This document shows, piece by piece, positions 1 through 3,362 of a stretch of DNA of 6,366 nucleotides. Under the pieces are notes generated by a model that was given only the letters and a program-made list of their open reading frames with translations, did no database searches and was not told the DNA's origin. Source of the stretch: an uncultured Pirellulales bacterium (GTDB lineage: Bacteria; Planctomycetota; Planctomycetia; Pirellulales; Lacipirellulaceae); assembly GCA_947258835.1 (NCBI GenBank), contig CAMYJY010000123.1, positions 1 to 6,366 on the forward strand, read 5' to 3'. The translations under genes were made by a program, and so were the position numbers. Numbering within the stretch: position 1 is the first letter of the stretch; every line of letters begins with the position of its first letter.

Positions 1-865
1 CTTGGACCTGAGGCGTCCAGGGAGCGGCGGTCGAGGCTACAGCTGGTGTTGCCTGGGAGGGAGGCGTGTCCACGGACAAAGCAGTTTGGGCCGTGTAAGG
101 ACTGCGCGGCGGGGGAGGAACGACTGCCGGTCCAGCAGGCGCGATCATCGCATGATGGTTAGGAATCGAACGGTCCTGGGACGCGGCCGGTGCCTGGGAT
201 ACTGCGGCCGCTTGTGGCAGCGCGGCCTGGGGTGCGACTGGAGTTCCCGGGCGGGAGGGGTTTGCACGTGCGGCGTAGGGGTTGTTCGTGCTGCGCGGCT
301 GGACGTTCTGCATCCCCGCAGGAGCCGTACTCGGTGGTGTGGGGGCCGACGTGGTCGTGGGGGGGTGTCCCAGATTCAGGCCAGCATAAGCCGGATGCAC
401 GGGATGGGGACCTTGTGGTGCCGGTGGTGTTGGTGCTACCGGACGGAAGTGCCGGGCAACATGCCCCAACTGCTCCAGATAGGCAGTGGCCGAACTAGGG
501 CACTGTAACTTCGTGAGCGGGGCACCTTGAGCGGAAAGCACGACCTCGAGGGGAACCCGGTCAATCTGATAGGCATTTGCCAGCGCCGGTGACAAGTCCG
601 CATTGACCTTTACCGGCACGAAGTCTTTTTCCACCGTAGCACTAACCTGCGGCTGGCCAAAGACATCGCGGTCCAATACCTTGCACGGGCCGCAACTGGG
701 ACTCCAAAAGTGTAGCAGTACCAGCCGGCCGGATTGGATCGCCTCCATCTTGGCCGCATCCAGGTTCGTACGCCAGTTGACGGATTCAGCGTGGCCTGCA
801 GTGGCACCTTGAACAAGAAGAAAAGTAGCTACCAGCAGACAGCTGGGAAAAAGTCGCATAGCCAT
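1..865 (-). CDS. Exported thioredoxin-fold protein with Pro/Ala-rich tail (3' end outside window)
   Basis: Reading down from ATG at 865, the frame stays open to the left edge: 288 residues are visible and the C-terminus is missing. Residues 1-26 look like a Sec signal peptide (Met-Arg, then a hydrophobic stretch, with cleavage plausible after Ala23 or Ala26). Residues 29-140 read as a thioredoxin fold: strand LVLLHFW, then active site C58-G-P-C61 (nt 683-694), then FVPVKVNAD, then V104-P105 as the likely cis-proline. From about residue 141 the protein becomes a low-complexity tail rich in Pro, Ala, Thr and Gln. The CGPC pair implies thiol-disulfide exchange outside the cytoplasm; the partner is unknown. 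The frame is open upstream of 865, but only the 865 start (or ATG 859) puts the signal peptide at the N-terminus. No Shine-Dalgarno sequence is visible. The gene is divergent from rho. Family assignment is firm; the exact role is not. Confidence 0.85.
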   Translation of the reverse strand, partial: MAMRLFPSCLLVATFLLVQGATAGHAESVNWRTNLDAAKMEAIQSGRLVLLHFWSPSCGPCKVLDRDVFGQPQVSATVEKDFVPVKVNADLSPALANAYQIDRVPLEVVLSAQGAPLTKLQCPSSATAYLEQLGHVARHFRPVAPTPPAPQGPHPVHPAYAGLNLGHPPTTTSAPTPPSTAPAGMQNVQPRSTNNPYAARANPSRPGTPVAPQAALPQAAAVSQAPAASQDRSIPNHHAMIAPAGPAVVPPPPRSPYTAQTALSVDTPPSQATPAVASTAAPWTPQVQ

Positions 866-940
866 GGCGATTCCATTCGCAGGGAGGTTGAGTTCGGTAG
901 GCGCGTGCCTATCCCACACCCCTAAGAATCGGAGGGGATG

Positions 941-967
941 ACGGCAAACTTTGTTAAAATTTGCCGT
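941..967. promoter_or_regulatory. 27-bp dyad, possible operator in the divergent region
   Basis: ACGGCAAA at 941-948 is perfectly mirrored by TTTGCCGT at 960-967. After one C/A mismatch, two further T-A pairs extend toward the centre. The arms are 11 nt apart and the centre is AT-rich, as in many repressor operators. It lies 76 nt upstream of the thioredoxin-like start and just before a promoter-like element facing the other way, so one bound protein could act on both sides. As RNA it would be a weak hairpin without a good U-tract. Operator function is inferred from symmetry and place only. Confidence 0.35.
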
Positions 968-991
968 TTACGCCAAGTTGATCGAATATTG

Positions 992-1000
992 TGCTATACT
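992..1000 (+). promoter_or_regulatory. Possible extended -10 promoter toward rho
   Basis: TGCTATACT fits an extended -10 (TGn followed by TATACT, 5 of 6 to consensus). There is no good -35 at the usual distance; TTGATC at 978-983 is too close, with an 11-nt spacer. Transcription would start near 1006 and run rightward. The match is plausible but short. Confidence 0.3.
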
Positions 1001-1065
1001 ACTGGTGCTGCTAGCATATTTGTGGGGCCCGCATGAGATTATCTCAGCGGCCAAACGGAATCAGC

Positions 1066-1093
1066 TTGACAGATTGGGCGCAGTGGCTAATAT
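1066..1093 (+). promoter_or_regulatory. Sigma-70-type promoter facing rho
   Basis: A perfect -35 hexamer TTGACA (1066-1071) is followed by a 16-nt spacer and TAATAT (1088-1093, 4 of 6 to the -10 consensus). The predicted start is near 1100, inside an inverted repeat (ATTGGCAG 1092-1099 / CTGCCAAT 1113-1120) that overlaps the -10. That repeat could be an operator, or could fold as the first hairpin of the transcript. The promoter is about 850 nt from the rho start, so it would make a very long leader or serve an unrecognised RNA. No better rho promoter was seen closer in. Confidence 0.5.
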
Positions 1094-1181
1094 TGGCAGA
1101 GTGTTCGCAGCACTGCCAATTTATTTGCGGGCAGGATCTTTCGGCAGCTAATTCGGCTCATTCGAGTAGATTTTCCTTGAC

Positions 1182-1215
1182 GCTGGTCGTCGGGCATAGC
1201 TGGTTGTCGGGCATC
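1182..1215 (+). repeat. Two-copy 17-bp tandem repeat
   Basis: GCTGGTCGTCGGGCATA (1182-1198) is directly followed by GCTGGTTGTCGGGCATC (1199-1215), matching at 15 of 17 positions. The two units are head to tail with no spacer. This may be a small slippage duplication or a pair of protein-binding half-sites. No further copies were seen nearby. Confidence 0.6.
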
Positions 1216-1398
1216 TGAGCAGTCGTGTGCTTCGCACGGCAGGATGCGATGACCCAGAAATCGATTCGGTGGGCGCGGTTCAAAAGTATCTCCCGATCCC
1301 TGATATGACGGACCATTCAGTGGGTTCTGCAGTTCGTTTTCGGACGGTTCGCTCAAGTCGCGACCGAAAACACAATCGGGCCTGAAAAAAATAAGTTT

Positions 1399-1524
1399 GA
1401 TTGCCAGCGGCCAACGCCGCCCGCCGACGTGGATTGAGGGCAATCGGTAGGGCGGCGCGATAGCAGACAAGTCTGCTTACTAGACTCTGTAATGATGGCA
1501 AGACAGCCGCACCATGCGGCTGTC
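1399..1524. other. Cluster of strong stems with a possible pseudoknot (candidate structured RNA)
   Basis: Four perfect inverted repeats lie close together: GATTGCC 1399-1405 with GGCAATC 1439-1445; CGCCGCCC 1415-1422 with GGGCGGCG 1450-1457; AGCAGAC 1462-1468 with GTCTGCT 1471-1477; and GACAGCCGCA 1502-1511 with TGCGGCTGTC 1515-1524 (10 bp, 3-nt loop). The first two pairs interleave, so together they would make an H-type pseudoknot. A local hairpin GCGGC 1407-1411 / GCCGC 1416-1420 competes with the second. Read on the minus strand, the cluster is followed by seven T (1391-1385) after a 7-nt gap, which is terminator-like, so a minus-strand RNA ending near 1385 is one reading. A plus-strand rho leader is the other. 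It matches no RNA family I recognise. Confidence 0.35.
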
Positions 1525-1868
1525 GGTAGAACGAACGCAAGTGCTCCCAGAAATTCCCACGAAAGTGGGTCGTCGGAGAAAGACCCTAGCTGGGTTGTCA
1601 TTTTGTGCTTGATGGTGGTTGCGTTTGGTGTGCGCTATGCGATGCCCGGTAGTGTCGTGGCAGATACGCCTACCTCCGTGCTTCAGTTTGGATGTCGGTG
1701 CGTTCCCGACGCGGCTGGTGCTGCAACCAATTCAGTTTGACGTGTTTACTCAAAGTGAAAGCAGGTATACCCAGTGCTGGCCGGTTTGGGCCGGAAAAGC
1801 CCGCCTTACCATTCCCCACGACCCCTGTTAATTTTGAGTTGCTATGGAGTGGAAAGCGTGCCTGATTT

Positions 1869-1897
1869 GCCGGGCTTTACCGGCTTCATGGAAGCCC
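1869..1897 (+). promoter_or_regulatory. Mutually exclusive hairpins in the rho leader (possible attenuator)
   Basis: Three stems share bases: GCCGG 1869-1873 with CCGGC 1880-1884; GGGCTT 1872-1877 with AAGCCC 1892-1897; and GGCTTC 1882-1887 with GAAGCC 1891-1896 (3-nt loop). Only one of the three can form at a time, apart from partial states. The last stem is followed by CTGTTTTC, a weak U-rich run. The element ends 52 nt before the rho start codon. In E. coli rho is autoregulated by termination in its leader; a comparable control here is inference. Confidence 0.3.
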
Positions 1898-1949
1898 TGT
1901 TTTCAGTTTGAGTGTTTATCATTTCGATGTTTTGAGGATGAAGTTTCAG

Positions 1950-3236
1950 ATGGCTAAAAAGCAACGCTCTGGCGGCCGGTACCGTGGCCGCAGCAACAAG
2001 GGCAATCTAGGGAAATCAAATCGTTCTGGTGGTCGTGGTGGGAGACGCCGCAACGGCCCACAGAATAATAACAACTATCGCGAAGCGGAGTTCGCCGATG
2101 GTGACGATCCCTTGCCCTTGGTTCCCGGATCGGGCGTGCTAGAACTGCATCCCAACGGTTACGGCTTTCTCCGGGACCCGGCCACGAATTTTACCCGGGA
2201 ACGCAGTGATCCCTTCGTGCCTGGCACCATGATTGAAAAATTTGGCTTGCGCGAGGGGCTGCTGTTGCAAGGCATGGTACAACACCACCGTAAACAACAG
2301 GGACCGCGTCTGCGCGAATTGCTGGACGTGGATGGGCTGGCTCCCCAAGACTACCTCCAGGTCAAAGAATTTGATGAGCTCACTCCCATCACGCCCGAAA
2401 AATGGTACCAGCTAGAAACAGGGGCCGAGCCCATCACGACCCGTGTCATGGATTTGCTGACCCCCCTGGGCAAAGGCCAACGGGCTTTGGTTGTGGCCCC
2501 ACCGCGGACGGGCAAGACCGTCTTGATGCAGCAAGTGAGCAACGCTGTCTCCACCAATTATCCGAACGTGTCGATGGTGATGCTGCTGATCGACGAGCGA
2601 CCGGAAGAAGTTACCGACATGCGTCGTAGTGTTCGTGGCGAGGTGTTTGCCAGCAGTCTGGACAACGACGTAGAAAGCCACGTACGGCTTTCCCAACTGA
2701 CCGTGGCGCGCTGTCAGCGTTTGGCGGAAATGGGCAAAGACGTTTTCATGCTCATGGACTCGATTACCCGTCTGGCTCGGGCTTTCAATAAGTGGGTGGG
2801 CAATACGGGCCGGACGATGAGTGGTGGTGTTGACATTAAGGCCATGGACATTCCTAAGAAACTGTTTGCCACGGCGCGCGCGTTTGAAGAGGGTGGTTCC
2901 CTCACGATCCTGGGCACAGCCCTGATCGACACCGGTAGTCGCATGGATGAGTTGATCTTTCAGGAGTTCAAGGGCACCGGCAACATGGAATTAGTCCTCG
3001 ATCGTAAGCTGGCCGATCGCCGGGTGTGGCCTTCGATCGATATCGAACAATCCGGTACCCGGCGTGAAGAAAAGCTCTTGCCGCCGGAAACGCTCCACGC
3101 CACAACCATGTTGCGGAGAACCTTGTCCTCGATGCACCATGTGGATGCGATGGAACAACTGACCAGCAAGCTGGGTAAATTCAAGTCCAACGATGAATTT
3201 GTCATGCTGATTCAAGGAGCGAATACCCTGGATTGA
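1950..3236 (+). CDS. rho: Transcription termination factor Rho
   Basis: Hexameric RNA-dependent ATPase that ends transcription in the cytoplasm. With ATG 1950 it has 428 residues (E. coli Rho has 419). Residues 1-44 are a basic tail with about ten Arg, ten Gly and eight Asn; the usual Rho_N helical domain is not seen. Residues 62-112 are the cold-shock-like RNA-binding domain with GYGFLR at 70-75. The RecA-like motor follows: Walker A PPRTGKT at 184-190, LLIDERPEE at 212-220 with the catalytic Glu216, Walker B aspartate D270 in LMDSITRLAR, Q-loop SGGVD at 291-295, then EEGGSLTILGTALIDTGS and EFKGTGNMEL. All catalytic parts are intact. GAGG at 1934-1937 is 12 nt before ATG 1950 and touches ATG 1938; a TTG at 1908 is also in frame. 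1950 was chosen because MAKK begins the basic tail. tRNA-Ser follows after 39 nt. Confidence 0.97.
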   Translation: MAKKQRSGGRYRGRSNKGNLGKSNRSGGRGGRRRNGPQNNNNYREAEFADGDDPLPLVPGSGVLELHPNGYGFLRDPATNFTRERSDPFVPGTMIEKFGLREGLLLQGMVQHHRKQQGPRLRELLDVDGLAPQDYLQVKEFDELTPITPEKWYQLETGAEPITTRVMDLLTPLGKGQRALVVAPPRTGKTVLMQQVSNAVSTNYPNVSMVMLLIDERPEEVTDMRRSVRGEVFASSLDNDVESHVRLSQLTVARCQRLAEMGKDVFMLMDSITRLARAFNKWVGNTGRTMSGGVDIKAMDIPKKLFATARAFEEGGSLTILGTALIDTGSRMDELIFQEFKGTGNMELVLDRKLADRRVWPSIDIEQSGTRREEKLLPPETLHATTMLRRTLSSMHHVDAMEQLTSKLGKFKSNDEFVMLIQGANTLD

Positions 3237-3243
3237 GGTTGTT

Positions 3244-3273
3244 CACCGTGTGCCGAGAGGCAGTCGGTGCTTT
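3244..3273 (+). terminator. Weak hairpin between rho and tRNA-Ser
   Basis: CACCG 3244-3248 pairs with CGGTG 3265-3269. Inside, TGCC 3251-3254 pairs with GGCA 3259-3262 across a GAGA tetraloop (GNRA type), with a 2x2 internal mismatch between the two helices. Only CTTTC follows, so as an intrinsic terminator it is poor. It starts 8 nt after the rho stop. It could partly end rho transcripts, protect the 3' end after tRNA processing, or let transcription read on into the tRNA. Confidence 0.35.
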
Positions 3274-3275
3274 CA

Positions 3276-3357
3276 GGAGGGTAAGCGAATGGCTAGCGGC
3301 CTGATTGGAATTCAGGTGCCGGGCAACCGGTTGTGGGTTCGAGTCCCATGCCCTCCG
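3276..3357 (+). tRNA. tRNA-Ser, anticodon GGA
   Basis: The cloverleaf can be read directly. Acceptor GGAGGGT 3276-3282 pairs with GCCCTCC 3350-3356 (last pair U-G), with discriminator G 3357. Anticodon stem CCTGA 3300-3304 pairs with TCAGG 3312-3316 around the loop TTGGAAT, giving anticodon GGA at 3307-3309 (serine codons UCC and UCU). The long variable arm CCGG-GCAA-CCGG (3319-3330) is typical of serine tRNAs, and so is discriminator G. T-stem GTGGG 3333-3337 pairs with CCCAT 3345-3349 around TTCGAGT. CCA is not encoded. The D-arm is weak: only about two Watson-Crick pairs, and an A where U8 is expected, as if one base were missing. It sits between rho and the oxidase gene, whose ATG is 5 nt downstream. 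Confidence 0.9.
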
Positions 3358-3362
3358 TTTCC

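Larger units (their letters stand above)
866..1949. other. Long gene-free divergent intergenic region rich in inverted repeats
   Basis: This stretch between the thioredoxin-like gene and rho has several short open frames on both strands, but none resembles a known family, has a ribosome-binding site or overlaps sensibly with a neighbour. What it does hold is regulatory-looking structure: a dyad at 941-967, promoter-like sites at 992-1000 and 1066-1093, an 8-bp inverted repeat at 1092-1120, a tandem 17-mer at 1182-1215, and stems at 1336-1371, 1399-1457, 1462-1477, 1502-1524, 1556-1569, 1694-1710 and 1869-1897. It may be a long rho leader, may hold a non-coding RNA, or may be partly decayed sequence. 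Confidence 0.6.

Noticed and set aside
2..508. 168-codon open frame on the plus strand at the left edge
   Set aside because: Antisense to the Pro/Ala-rich tail of the thioredoxin-like protein; its Gly/Arg/Cys-rich composition is the complement of Pro/Ala codons.
1353..1601. 82-codon minus-strand open frame with a hydrophobic stretch
   Set aside because: It overlaps the plus-strand frame and the stem cluster, has no start signal, and runs through the T7 region. Only one hydrophobic segment supports it.
1492..1740. 82-codon plus-strand open frame with a hydrophobic stretch near residues 33-47
   Set aside because: No ribosome-binding site, no recognisable family, mixed third-base composition unlike the neighbours, and it overlaps the 10-bp hairpin at 1502-1524 and a GAAA-capped stem at 1556-1569. 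A small membrane protein cannot be ruled out.
1908..1949. Upstream TTG start for rho
   Set aside because: It would add 14 residues without similarity to Rho and start right at the leader hairpin; ATG 1950 begins the basic tail.
866..1949. CRISPR array or tmRNA, SRP RNA or RNase P RNA in the intergenic region
   Set aside because: No regularly spaced direct repeats and none of the conserved core motifs of these RNAs were found.
3276..3357. tRNA-Ser as an integration (att) site
   Set aside because: No integrase and no second copy of the tRNA 3' end is visible, and the downstream gene is an ordinary metabolic enzyme.
3333..3362. Longer N-terminus for the oxidase (GTG 3333 or ATG 3348)
   Set aside because: Both lie inside the T-arm and acceptor stem of tRNA-Ser; the added residues are not family-like.
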